Below the pieces are notes generated by a model that was given only the letters and a program-made list of their open reading frames with translations, was not told the origin of the DNA and did no database searches. Of a stretch of DNA of 64,000 nucleotides, positions 45,884 through 54,274 are shown in pieces. This DNA is from Sinorhizobium fredii NGR234 (lineage in GTDB: Bacteria; Pseudomonadota; Alphaproteobacteria; Rhizobiales; Rhizobiaceae): contig NC_012586.1 of NCBI RefSeq assembly GCF_000018545.1, positions 1,984,001-2,048,000 on the forward strand, in the 5' to 3' direction. The position numbers and the translations under genes are program-made. How positions within the stretch are numbered: the first letter of the stretch is position 1; each line of letters opens with the position of its first letter.

Positions 45884-46687
45884 TCACCTGACGGATTGGG
45901 TGTCCGCTGGAAGATCGGTAACCAGCATGAAACCCGGCTCATGCGTGATCGCCAGATCGAGTTTCGCCTGCTGGAGCGCCAGTTGCGGCGTCACTCCGCA
46001 GGCCCAGAAGCCAAGTATGTCACCCGGTTCGATGACCGGCGGGTCGCCGTAATCCGGCCTGTTGATCTCCTTGATGCCAATCTCGGCGGGGTCTCCTATG
46101 TGGACCGGGGCGCCGTGGGCGAGCGGGTAACGTTCGGACAAGATTATCGCCTGGATGGCATCGGCCGGCCGGAATGCCCGCATCGACACCACCGTCGAAC
46201 CGGCAAACGGTCCTGCAGGGCTGGTCGGCAGGTTCGTGGCGTACATCGGAACGTTGCGATTGGCACTGATGTGACGAATATCGATCCCGGCGCGAAGGAT
46301 CGCGCTCTCGAACGAGAACGAGCATCCAAGCGCAAAGGTGACAAGATCGTCTCGCCAAATGTCACTGAGATTTTCTACCGTCTCCACGTGCGTGCCAGAT
46401 CGGTAGACACGGTATCGTGCGACATCTGTGCGGATGTCGATCGAGCCTAATTCAGGCAAGCCCGGAACTCCCGGCTCGCCAACGCCGAGCAACGGGCAAC
46501 TCTTCGGATTACGCTCACAAAACAGTCGGAAGTCGGACGCATGTCGTTCAGGCAAGATCACGAGATTGGCTTGCATGAAGCCCTCGGCAAAGCCGGTAGT
46601 CGGAACGCGAAGGCGCCCCTGGCGGATCATTTTTCGGACTTCGGCGGCCGACATGGATCCTCTTGCTGCAACTGACTCCATTGACAT
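45884..46687 (-). CDS. DUF1445 family protein (putative hydro-lyase / D-glutamate cyclase N-terminal type)
   Basis: This 267-residue protein has the DUF1445 features MQANLVILP near residue 38, FALGCSFSFE near 119 and the conserved PTSPAGPFAGSTVVSMRAF with DIGDPAEIG-like segments later. Bacillus YcsI, from the ycsF-kipIA operon, belongs to this family, and mammalian DGLUCY has it as its N-terminal half. I use ATG 46687, which has CGAGG upstream. It lies 35 bp after the GlcG-like gene. The window also encodes PxpA, PxpB-PxpC and the DUF4392 half, so a link to 5-oxoproline or glutamate chemistry is suggested, not shown. Confidence 0.85.
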   Translation of the reverse strand: MSMESVAARGSMSAAEVRKMIRQGRLRVPTTGFAEGFMQANLVILPERHASDFRLFCERNPKSCPLLGVGEPGVPGLPELGSIDIRTDVARYRVYRSGTHVETVENLSDIWRDDLVTFALGCSFSFESAILRAGIDIRHISANRNVPMYATNLPTSPAGPFAGSTVVSMRAFRPADAIQAIILSERYPLAHGAPVHIGDPAEIGIKEINRPDYGDPPVIEPGDILGFWACGVTPQLALQQAKLDLAITHEPGFMLVTDLPADTQSVR

Positions 46688-46722
46688 GCGAACCTCGTAG
46701 GCAGGGGCGGACAATATAGGAC

Positions 46723-47139
46723 CTAGTGCTGCTGCAGTGCGGACACCATCACCTCAGCGATCGCCAGGTCTGCATCCACCGGCCCTCCCGAAGCGCCAAC
46801 GCCTCCGATGACAGTTTTGCCATCGTGGACCGGCAATCCGCCCCCGAAGACGACGAATGGCCTGCGTCCGCCGAGCGCGTCCAGCCCGTAGAGCGCTGCG
46901 CCCGGCTGCACGATTTCGAGCCAGTTTCCGGAAGGCGAGCGCAGTGCCAGAGCGGTGTATGCCTTGCCTTGCGCGATCTCGACAGTCGAAAGCGCCGCGT
47001 CGTCGACGCGCAAGAACGCCATCAGGTTGCCGCCGGCGTCGACAATCGCAAGAGAAGAAGGCTCCCCAAGCTCCCGTGCTTTCGCCGCGCCGAGCTCAAT
47101 GGCTTTGAGCGCGGATTCATGGGTAATCATCTTCGCCAT
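46723..47139 (-). CDS. GlcG/HbpS-like (DUF336) protein
   Basis: This 138-residue protein has the DUF336 pattern ALKAIELGAAKARELG at the N-terminus, VDAGGNLMAFLRVDDA near residue 33 and the glycine-rich end (FGGGLPV; GGVGASGGPVDADLAIAEV). Family members include HbpS, a heme-binding sensor partner, GlcG of glycolate operons and PduO C-terminal domains. Here it sits between an SDR and the DUF1445 gene, 23 bp after the SDR stop. Heme or cobamide binding is possible; no activity can be assigned. Confidence 0.87.
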   Translation of the reverse strand: MAKMITHESALKAIELGAAKARELGEPSSLAIVDAGGNLMAFLRVDDAALSTVEIAQGKAYTALALRSPSGNWLEIVQPGAALYGLDALGGRRPFVVFGGGLPVHDGKTVIGGVGASGGPVDADLAIAEVMVSALQQH

Positions 47140-47162
47140 TTTCGTACCCTCGCCGTTGACCG

Positions 47163-47918
47163 TTAGTTATAAATGCCGCCGTCGACATTGATCGACTGAG
47201 CAGTGACATACGAAGCCTCATCCGAGGCGAGATAGACGAACAACGGCGCAACCTCTTGCGGCGTGGCTTGTCGTCCGAGCGGGATGACTGTCGGAACCAG
47301 GGATTCCTGCTTGTCCCTGCCGCCAAGATAGTCGATGGCCGGCTGGTTGAACGGAGTATCGATCCACCCCGGGCAAACAGCGTTTACACGGATTCCGTCA
47401 CGGGCCAATTCGAGTGCAAGGGTCGTCGTCAACCCGATGACAGCGGCCTTCGAAGCCGAATAGGCGAGCAATCCGGGTGCGCCGCGTTTGCCGGCAAGTG
47501 ACGACATCATGACGATCGAGGCCTTGCCAGCGTCACGGAGATGTTTCACGGACTCGCGCGCGAAGATGAAGTTCGCCCGGACGTTAATCGTGAAAACCTT
47601 GTCCCAATTGCTCGTACTAAAGTCTTCCATCTTGCCGGAGAGTTGGATGCCTGCATTCAGGCACAATGTGTCCAACCCCTTCATCCAGGCGACCGATTGA
47701 GCGATCGCGTTCTTGATCTCATCTTCCTGCGAGATATCCGCTTTGAAGAACCGGACCCGTTCTCCAAAGCGCTTCTCGACGTCGCTGCCTTTGGCTGCAT
47801 CGATGTCAACCACAGAAACGATTGCGCCTTCGGCCACGAATGCCTCAACTATGGCAAGACCGATATTTGCTACGCCTCCCGTCAAGAGAACGCGTTTTCC
47901 TGACAAACGTCCGGACAT
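47163..47918 (-). CDS. Short-chain dehydrogenase/reductase
   Basis: This 251-residue SDR has cofactor motif TGGVANIG, where the usual third glycine spacing is altered, then LNAG, the catalytic pair YSASK and the C-terminal DGGIYN. VDID after the second strand suggests NAD preference. GGGAG precedes the ATG at 47918. It is 71 bp downstream of acoC copy 2 on the same strand and 23 bp upstream of the GlcG-like gene, so it joins that operon. Together with the Gfo/Idh enzyme it could oxidise a polyol stepwise to a diketone for AcoABC. Confidence 0.87.
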   Translation of the reverse strand: MSGRLSGKRVLLTGGVANIGLAIVEAFVAEGAIVSVVDIDAAKGSDVEKRFGERVRFFKADISQEDEIKNAIAQSVAWMKGLDTLCLNAGIQLSGKMEDFSTSNWDKVFTINVRANFIFARESVKHLRDAGKASIVMMSSLAGKRGAPGLLAYSASKAAVIGLTTTLALELARDGIRVNAVCPGWIDTPFNQPAIDYLGGRDKQESLVPTVIPLGRQATPQEVAPLFVYLASDEASYVTAQSINVDGGIYN

Positions 47919-47989
47919 GGATTTGCTCCCAATTAGATCGTTACCCATCAGTTCACTTCACGTTTTCAGGCGCCGGCCCGACGCGATGT

Positions 47990-49108
47990 TCACCCGCGCT
48001 GGAATGTCTCCAGGATGGCGTCGTTGACGGCGGACGATGCCTCCATCTGCGGCATGTGGCCGACGTCCGGGATGATGCGCAGCCGCGCGTTGGCGGGCAC
48101 CTCGGTGGACTGCGGGAGCGGCACGATCTCGTCCCGGTCGCCCCAAAGGATCGTCACCGGGCACGGCAGGTCCTTGAGCTGGCCGCCGATCGACTGCACC
48201 TGGCCGCTGTCGTCGGCGATCGTATCGGCGATGGCCGACAGCGCCTCCGGCACGCCCTCGAGGCGCTTGAAGCGAAGCGTGCCTTCGACCATGTCGCTGG
48301 TGATCTTCGACGGATCGGCAAATAGCCGCTCCAGCACGCTCGACAGCTGACGGCGGCGCTCCGCCGCAATGAAGTCGACAAGGAAATCCCGGCTCATCTG
48401 CCGGCTCAGCCCGATCGGCGCGATCAGCGTCAGCGAACCCACGCGCGACGGCCGGTTGGTGGCGATCGCCGCTGCGACGGCACCGCCGAAGGAGTGTGCG
48501 ACGAGGTGAAGCTTGCCGGGGGCAACGGCGTCGACCGCCGCTTCAACGGCAGCGACGATCTTCAAAAAGACATCCTCGCCGGCGATCGGCGACGAGGCGC
48601 CGTGTCCGGGCAGATCGACCGCCACCACCCGCATCTTCTCGGCGAGCGCCGACTGGTTGAACAGCCAGGTCGACAGGTCGCCGCCAAAGCCGTGCAAGAG
48701 CACCACCGTCTCGTCGCTCTCCGGCCCGGCTTCGAGGACGTTGACGGTGCCGCCGTCGACCGTGATCGTCCGCGGCACGGAGGCGCCGCCCTCGCCTTCG
48801 TCGCCCGAACCAAGCCGGTCGGCATAGCTCGCGATGAAGGCATCGATCTCCTCCGGTGTGGCCGCTTCGTCGGCGATCACCCCGGCCAGCGCACCGACCG
48901 GCGCCGTCGTTCCCTCATTGAGGACGATGCGTCGCAGCGTTCCGGTCGCGGCGGCTTCGACGACATTGGTGACCTTGGTGGTTTCGATCTCGAGGATTTC
49001 CTGACCCCGCGTGACAGGGCCGCCCTCGCCGACCATCCACTGGGTGATCTTGCCCTCGGTCATCGTCATTCCCCATTTGGGAACCGTGACTGCCTCGATT
49101 GACGACAT
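47990..49108 (-). CDS. acoC: Acetoin dehydrogenase-type E2: lipoyl domain fused to alpha/beta-hydrolase (copy 2)
   Basis: This 372-residue near-identical duplicate of the protein at 33374 has lipoyl lysine K45, hydrolase nucleophile S206 and the same linker. Visible differences are S153 and E157, in the hydrolase domain after the oxyanion loop. It is the last gene of the second acoABC set and is followed after 71 bp by an SDR gene instead of the RidA terminator region seen after copy 1. The lipoyl group would be supplied by LipA (9533) or another copy. E3 must come from elsewhere in the genome. Confidence 0.92.
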   Translation of the reverse strand: MSSIEAVTVPKWGMTMTEGKITQWMVGEGGPVTRGQEILEIETTKVTNVVEAAATGTLRRIVLNEGTTAPVGALAGVIADEAATPEEIDAFIASYADRLGSGDEGEGGASVPRTITVDGGTVNVLEAGPESDETVVLLHGFGGDLSTWLFNQSALAEKMRVVAVDLPGHGASSPIAGEDVFLKIVAAVEAAVDAVAPGKLHLVAHSFGGAVAAAIATNRPSRVGSLTLIAPIGLSRQMSRDFLVDFIAAERRRQLSSVLERLFADPSKITSDMVEGTLRFKRLEGVPEALSAIADTIADDSGQVQSIGGQLKDLPCPVTILWGDRDEIVPLPQSTEVPANARLRIIPDVGHMPQMEASSAVNDAILETFQRG

Positions 49109-49114
49109 GGTGGT

Positions 49115-50122
49115 CTACCTCTTAACGATGGAGGTCGCGGCCTTCACCACGGCATCAGCCGAGGGGATGTAGGCGTCCTCGAGATTGGGGGCGTAGGGAA
49201 CCGGCGCATGCGGCGCCGTCACCAGCTTGATCGGCGCCTTCAGCGCGTCGAAGCACTTGTCGGCAAGCAGCGCCGAGATATCGGTCGCGACGCTGCAGCG
49301 CGGATTGGCTTCGTCGACGATGACGACGCGGCCGATCGTCTCGGTGAAGTCGAGCAGCGTGTCCTCGTCGAGCGGCGAGGTGGTGCGCGGATCGATGATT
49401 GCGGCGGAGATGCCTTCGGACGCCAGTTTGCGGGCCGCCTCTTCGGCGACCTGGACCATGCGGCCGATGGCGATGATCAGCACGTCCTTGCCGTCGCGCG
49501 CCACCCGCGCCTCGCCGAAGGGGATCGTATAGGCGCCGTCCGGCACGTCCCCGACCGTGTCGTAGAGCATCTTGTGCTCGAGGAAGATCACCGGGTCGTC
49601 GTCGCGGATCGCCTGCAGCAGCAGCCCCTTGGCGTCATAGGGGGTCGACGGAATGACCACCTTGAGACCGGGAATGTGGGTGAAGATCGGATAGAGCGCC
49701 TGGGTGTGCTGCGACCCGGAGCGGCTGCCGGCGCCATAGGTGGCGCGGATGACGAGCGGCGTCTTGGCGCGGCCGCCGAACATGTAGCGGAACTTCGCCG
49801 CCTGGTTCATGATCTGGTCGAGGCAGACGCCGGCGAAATCGACGAACATGATCTCCGCGATCGGCCGCAGGCCGGTCAGCGCCGCCCCGGCAGCCGCGCC
49901 GATAAACGCCGCCTCGCTGATCGGCGTGTCGCGAATGCGCTCCGGCCCGAAGGCGTCGAGCAGGCCGCGGGTGACGCCGAAGGGACCACCCCAGGCATCC
50001 TTCACACCGTTGGCACCGGCGCCGCCGGTCAGATCCTCGCCCATCATGATGACGCGCGGATCGCGCCCCATCTCGAAGTGAAGCGCCTCGTTCAGGGCTT
50101 GCCGAAAAGACTTCTGTGCCAT
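49115..50122 (-). CDS. acoB: Acetoin dehydrogenase-type E1 beta subunit (copy 2)
   Basis: This 335-residue E1 beta appears identical in protein sequence to the one at 34499, although the DNA differs at a few third positions and in one short cluster around 49850-49900. Motifs are the same, including GEDLTGGAG and VDFAGVCLDQIMNQ. Protein identity with silent change shows that the duplication is recent or kept uniform by gene conversion. It partners AcoA at 50135. Confidence 0.93.
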   Translation of the reverse strand: MAQKSFRQALNEALHFEMGRDPRVIMMGEDLTGGAGANGVKDAWGGPFGVTRGLLDAFGPERIRDTPISEAAFIGAAAGAALTGLRPIAEIMFVDFAGVCLDQIMNQAAKFRYMFGGRAKTPLVIRATYGAGSRSGSQHTQALYPIFTHIPGLKVVIPSTPYDAKGLLLQAIRDDDPVIFLEHKMLYDTVGDVPDGAYTIPFGEARVARDGKDVLIIAIGRMVQVAEEAARKLASEGISAAIIDPRTTSPLDEDTLLDFTETIGRVVIVDEANPRCSVATDISALLADKCFDALKAPIKLVTAPHAPVPYAPNLEDAYIPSADAVVKAATSIVKR

Positions 50123-50134
50123 GGGTCCGGCTCC

Positions 50135-51112
50135 TTACAAATACTTCACATAGACATCGGTGGTGAGCGCCGACGTCGGCGGGAACGGCGCCGCCCTGGC
50201 TGCACTGACGGCCCGGCCGATCGCCGCTTCGACCTGCTCGTCGACGGCATCGAGCTCGGCCGTCTCGACCAGCGACACCTCCTTGACGCGCTGGCGGAAA
50301 TTGCTGAGGCAGTCGCGCTCGCGGCGCATCGCCGCCTTCTCTTCGGGGGTGCGGTAGGTGTCGGGGTCACCGCTGTAGTGGCCGTAGTAGCGCGGCACAT
50401 GCACATGCAGCATCGTCGGGCCGCCGCCTGCCCGGGCCCGCTCCACCGCCTCGCCGGCTGCCGCATAGACGCTGAAGACGTCGGTTCCGTCGACCTCGAT
50501 GGTCGGGATGTCATAGCTTTCGGCGCGGCGGGTAAAGCTGCCGGCCGAAACGAAGGCATTCGCCGTCGCCTCGCCGAAGCCGTTGTCCTCGATGACGAAG
50601 ATGATCGGCAGCATCCAGATCTTGGCGAGGTTGAAGCTTTCCGACATCACCCCTTCGTTCATGGCGCCGTCGCCGGCAAAAGCGACCGCCACCTGCCCGG
50701 TCCCGAGCAGCTTGGCGCTCAGCGCCGCGCCGCAGGTGATCGGCGCCCCGGCCGCGACGATGCCGTTGGCGCCGAGCATCCCCTTGCGCAGATCGGCAAT
50801 GTGTTGCGAACCGCCCTTGCCGCCGCAGGTGCCGCTGGCACGGCCGAACAGCTCGGCCATCATGCTGTCGATGTCGACGCCTTTGGCGATGCTGTGCCCG
50901 TGGCCGCGATGCGTCGAGGAAATGTAGTCGTCGTCGCGAAGCTGCAGGCAGACGCCGACGGCACTGGCCTCCTGGCCGGCATAAAGATGGGTGTTGCCGG
51001 GAATGTCGCCGGTCGCCATTTCCTGCATCACCCGCTCCTCGAACCGGCGGATCGTCCGCATGGTTCGATAGACGTTGACGAGCTCATCATGTGAAAGCTG
51101 CAAAGCAGACAT
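50135..51112 (-). CDS. acoA: Acetoin dehydrogenase-type E1 alpha subunit (copy 2)
   Basis: This 325-residue E1 alpha has the TPP motif GDGAMNEG...N177 and loop histidines THRGHGH. The ATG at 51112 has GAGGGA upstream; the frame begins at 51142, but that start lacks a site. Its N-terminus (MSALQLSHDELVNV) differs from copy 1 at several residues, as do Q30 and Q103. It starts 95 bp after the RbsC-type permease stop on the same strand, so it may be read from that importer's promoter. It therefore belongs to a different operon from copy 1. Confidence 0.93.
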   Translation of the reverse strand: MSALQLSHDELVNVYRTMRTIRRFEERVMQEMATGDIPGNTHLYAGQEASAVGVCLQLRDDDYISSTHRGHGHSIAKGVDIDSMMAELFGRASGTCGGKGGSQHIADLRKGMLGANGIVAAGAPITCGAALSAKLLGTGQVAVAFAGDGAMNEGVMSESFNLAKIWMLPIIFVIEDNGFGEATANAFVSAGSFTRRAESYDIPTIEVDGTDVFSVYAAAGEAVERARAGGGPTMLHVHVPRYYGHYSGDPDTYRTPEEKAAMRRERDCLSNFRQRVKEVSLVETAELDAVDEQVEAAIGRAVSAARAAPFPPTSALTTDVYVKYL

Positions 51113-51206
51113 TAGTCCCTCACTGTATTTTCGTTCCGGCAACGCGAGTTACAAACCGATCTTCCGCCGTGGGCACGCATCTGGCGTGGGGTCGCTTCGG
51201 GTCAGT

Positions 51207-52253
51207 TCACACCCTTGCTTTTCGCGAGCGCCTGTACTGATCGATGATGACGGCGACGACGATGATCATCCCCTTGATGATTTCCTGGTAGTAGGAGCCG
51301 ATCTTAAGGAAGGTGAAGCCTGAGGTGATGACGCCGAGAATGATGGTGCCGATCACTGTGCCGGTTATGCGACCGACGCCGCCGGCAAGCGATGTGCCGC
51401 CAATCACCGCGGCCGCGATGGCATCCAGCTCGTAGGCAACCCCCATGGTGGGCTGAGCGGAGGCCGCACGCGCCGCGGTCACAACTCCGGCAAGGCCGGA
51501 AAGCAGGCCCGCGATGGCATAGACCTTGATGAGATGCGAGCCGATATCAATGCCTGAGACTCGCGCAGCCTGAGGATTAGCGCCGATCGCATAGGTGAAT
51601 TTGCCATAGCGTGTATATCGCAGAGCGATATGCGAGATGATCGCAACGGCAATGAAAATGATTACCGGCAGCGGCAAGGGGAAGCCCAAGATGAAAAAGC
51701 TCTTGCCGAGCCAGGTGAAGTTGGGATTCAGCAGTCCGATAGGCTGACCAAGCGTGTACCACTTGGCAACGCCGCGGGCGCAGACCATCATTCCCAAGGT
51801 GGCGATGAAGGGCGGAATGTTGGTCTTCGCGATGATCAAGCCATTGATCAGACCGGCAAGTAAGCCAACCAAGAGCCCCGCCAGAATCGGCCAGATCGGA
51901 AGCAGGTCCGTCAGGGCAGGATAAAGGGCGCGCACATCTGTCGAGCTTTGAGCAAGCGAAGCAGCCACCATGGCAGCCAGGCCAATCACGGAGCCCGATG
52001 AAAGATCGATGCCACTCGTGATAATGACCTGCGTCACGCCAACGGCAAGAATACCGATGACGGAGACCTGAAGAATAATGATCGACAGCCGCTGCTGGTT
52101 GCCGAGGAATGAACTTCCCACAAAGATCCAGCCTAGGATCTCGAAGACGAGGGCAATCCCGACGAGCACAACAGCCGTCGACATTTCGTTCCCAAGCTTT
52201 CTTTTCATGGCCGGCCTTTTTGCCACGGCCGTGGCTCCAGAGGGCGTTGTCAT
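51207..52253 (-). CDS. Sugar ABC importer permease (RbsC type)
   Basis: This 348-residue CUT2-family permease has a 25-residue cytoplasmic N-terminus and eight to ten membrane segments. Family motifs present are GVTQVIITSGIDLSSGSVIGL, IPPFIATLGMM and YAIGANPQAARVSGI. GGAGG lies before the ATG at 52253. It follows the binding-protein gene by 86 bp. The ATPase gene that normally accompanies it is absent; acoA copy 2 is found in that place, and the only double ATPase of this class in the window is at 24350. Confidence 0.92.
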   Translation of the reverse strand: MTTPSGATAVAKRPAMKRKLGNEMSTAVVLVGIALVFEILGWIFVGSSFLGNQQRLSIIILQVSVIGILAVGVTQVIITSGIDLSSGSVIGLAAMVAASLAQSSTDVRALYPALTDLLPIWPILAGLLVGLLAGLINGLIIAKTNIPPFIATLGMMVCARGVAKWYTLGQPIGLLNPNFTWLGKSFFILGFPLPLPVIIFIAVAIISHIALRYTRYGKFTYAIGANPQAARVSGIDIGSHLIKVYAIAGLLSGLAGVVTAARAASAQPTMGVAYELDAIAAAVIGGTSLAGGVGRITGTVIGTIILGVITSGFTFLKIGSYYQEIIKGMIIVVAVIIDQYRRSRKARV

Positions 52254-52339
52254 TGCGAAGGAACCTCCGCCTTAAGAGTCGTTGGAGATAGCCTGCGCGG
52301 ATGTGCCGCCGTTTGCGGCACATCCGCAGTCAGCGGCGA

Positions 52340-53278
52340 TCAGTTCTTGTTGAGGTAAGTGTCGACGTTAGCCGCATTCACCAGTTCAAACGGAATCCAG
52401 ACCGGGGATTCGACCTTCTCGCCCTTGGCAAGCTTGATGGCGGCATCGACGGAACCGGCGCCCTGCCCCACCGCATCCTGGAAGACGGTGGCGTCGAGAT
52501 CACCAGTCTTCACGTAATGCATCGCTTCCTTGGTGGCATCGATGCCGGCGACGATGACGTCCTTCATCTCCCAACCGGCCGCCTTGAGCGAGTTGACAGC
52601 GCCCAGCGCCATGTCGTCGTTGTTGGAGAGGACCGCGACCGGCTTGTGGCCCGCCGTGATCCAGTTGGTCATCAGATCCTGCGCCTTAACCGGATCCCAC
52701 TGTGCCGTCTGCTCGTCGATGATCTTCATGAAGTTGCATTCCGGCGTGGCAACGACGTCATGGACCGCCTTGCTCCGCTGTTCAGCAGCGTGTTGGGCGA
52801 GAACACCCTGAATGATCAGAATGCCGGCATCCTCGGTCTTGCCCTCTTCCTTCAAGACGCGGCAGACTTCCTTGGCCTGCAGCGTGCCGGCATCGATCTC
52901 CTGCGAGCCGATGAAGGCCGCCTTCGGGCCGAGCTGGTCGAGATCGCTCGGCGTGTTGTTGACATAGACCAACGGAATACCCGCGTCGGCCGCCATTTTC
53001 GTGATCGTCGGCGTAGCAGTGCTTTCCACGACGTTCACAATGATGGCGTCGACCTTGGCGGCAATGAAATTCTGGATCTGCGAAAGCTGTTTGTTGACGT
53101 CGGCGTCGGCGAACTCGACCTGCAGAGGCTGGTTGGTCTTAGCGGCTTCGTCCTTCATCGCCTGAACCATCACCGCCAGGAACGTGTCGTTGGAAGCAAT
53201 GGTAACCCCGATGTCGCCTGCATAAGCAGACGACGCCGCGAGAAACATCGCCGTTGTTCCAATGATCATTCGCTTCAT
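52340..53278 (-). CDS. Sugar ABC importer periplasmic binding protein (RbsB type)
   Basis: This 312-residue CUT2 binding protein has a Sec signal peptide (MKRMIIGTTAMFLAASSAYA, cleavage after A20) and the Peripla_BP_4 fold (IGVTIASNDTFLAVMVQAM; VDAIIVNVVES; LSNNDDMALGAV; VAGIDATKEAM). The NNDD and GIDA segments are the usual sugar contacts. A LacI-type operator lies 81 bp upstream. It likely binds a pentose, hexose or polyol. It is followed by the RbsC-type permease. Confidence 0.92.
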   Translation of the reverse strand: MKRMIIGTTAMFLAASSAYAGDIGVTIASNDTFLAVMVQAMKDEAAKTNQPLQVEFADADVNKQLSQIQNFIAAKVDAIIVNVVESTATPTITKMAADAGIPLVYVNNTPSDLDQLGPKAAFIGSQEIDAGTLQAKEVCRVLKEEGKTEDAGILIIQGVLAQHAAEQRSKAVHDVVATPECNFMKIIDEQTAQWDPVKAQDLMTNWITAGHKPVAVLSNNDDMALGAVNSLKAAGWEMKDVIVAGIDATKEAMHYVKTGDLDATVFQDAVGQGAGSVDAAIKLAKGEKVESPVWIPFELVNAANVDTYLNKN

Positions 53279-53358
53279 ATCACACTCCCCTTTTCTTAGA
53301 CGGGTGTCCGGTCAGCACCCACTTCCTCCGGACCGTCCTCCTCGGACGGATTCTTTAA

Positions 53359-53372
53359 TGTCAACGTTTACA
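53359..53372. promoter_or_regulatory. LacI-type operator before the RbsB-like gene
   Basis: TGTCAACGTTTACA, identical to the box at 27152, lies in the 127-bp gap between the TIM-barrel gene and the binding-protein gene. It suggests an internal LacI-controlled promoter for the importer and the downstream acoABC copy 2. Confidence 0.7.
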
Positions 53373-53405
53373 TCACACGATCGCGTGGCGACGGTGACGC
53401 CCAAC

Positions 53406-54263
53406 TTAGCGGGGCGCCGCGGCGTTGGCCGCATCGACCAGCGGCTTGAGGTATTCGAGAGAGACGCGTGCCACCCAGTCCGGCTCGATGCCGCGTTGGT
53501 GGAAGCCGCATTCCATCGACAGATAGCCGTCGAAGCCAGTTTCTTTCAGCGCGTCGATGAGCGCCGGGAAATCGCCCCTGCCCATGCCTGGTGGCAGTCG
53601 GTTGTTGTCCGAAGCGTGGATATGGACCAAGTCTTTCCCCATCGCGTACACGTAGTCGCTCATCACTTCTTTTTCCGTGATGACGTGGTGGCTATCGAAC
53701 ATCAGCCGGACGTTCGGCTCACCGACGTCCTTCATCATGTCGATGGTGTTGTCGCAGGTGTTGACGATGTTGCTGTCTTCGGGCGTAGGCTCGATGACGA
53801 TTTCGACGCCGAAGTCCTGCGCGAAGCGGGCGATTTCCCGAATAGCCTGTGCCGCCCAGTCCCAAGCCTGCCGATACGTCGTACCGAAGATGTACCAGCC
53901 CGGCAGACAGATCAGCCGCTTACCGCCCCAGTCCGCGGTGAGCTGGACCATGTCTTTGTAATGATCGATCGCCCAACGACGCTCCTCGGGGATCGGCGAG
54001 GCGACATTGTTGCCGGGCCCGCCGCCATGGGCCGGCAGCATCGCTGCCAGCTCCAGTTCATAATCCTTGAGCATCTTGCCGAGATCCTTGCGCCTTTGCG
54101 CGCTCAGCGTCGGCGGGAAGACATGCGGGCTGGCCGCACCGATTTCGATCGCGTCGTACCCGATCTTCTTGACCCGCTTGATCGTTTCCTCAAGCGTATA
54201 GGCCGGCAACCATGTCGGGTTGCTTGCGTATGGCCAGGTGTGCATTGCGAGCTTGATCGTCAT
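53406..54263 (-). CDS. Sugar phosphate isomerase/epimerase, xylose isomerase-like TIM barrel
   Basis: This 285-residue AP_endonuc_2-type TIM barrel protein is related to IolE/IolI and hexulose epimerases. Metal-ligand segments are visible: VIEPTPEDSN near residue 138, MFDSHHVI near 178, VHIHASDNN near 205 and the glutamate in YLSMECGFH near 245. GAGGAG precedes the ATG at 54263. It starts 11 bp after the Gfo/Idh gene stop. With the dehydrogenase it could carry out oxidation and isomerisation of a polyol or keto-sugar. Confidence 0.9.
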   Translation of the reverse strand: MTIKLAMHTWPYASNPTWLPAYTLEETIKRVKKIGYDAIEIGAASPHVFPPTLSAQRRKDLGKMLKDYELELAAMLPAHGGGPGNNVASPIPEERRWAIDHYKDMVQLTADWGGKRLICLPGWYIFGTTYRQAWDWAAQAIREIARFAQDFGVEIVIEPTPEDSNIVNTCDNTIDMMKDVGEPNVRLMFDSHHVITEKEVMSDYVYAMGKDLVHIHASDNNRLPPGMGRGDFPALIDALKETGFDGYLSMECGFHQRGIEPDWVARVSLEYLKPLVDAANAAAPR

Positions 54264-54274
54264 GGGACCACTCC

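Larger units (their letters stand above)
47977..51075 (-). repeat. 3.1 kb direct repeat, copy 2 (acoA-acoB-acoC)
   Basis: Second copy of the segment at 33361-36459, same orientation. Mismatches are few over acoC and acoB and denser toward the acoA start. The two copies flank 11.5 kb of unique sequence, so recombination between them would remove one copy and that segment. Confidence 0.92.

Noticed and set aside
36460..47976. Composite transposon bounded by the acoABC repeats
   Set aside because: No transposase, inverted ends or target duplication is visible; the repeats are ordinary gene sequence.
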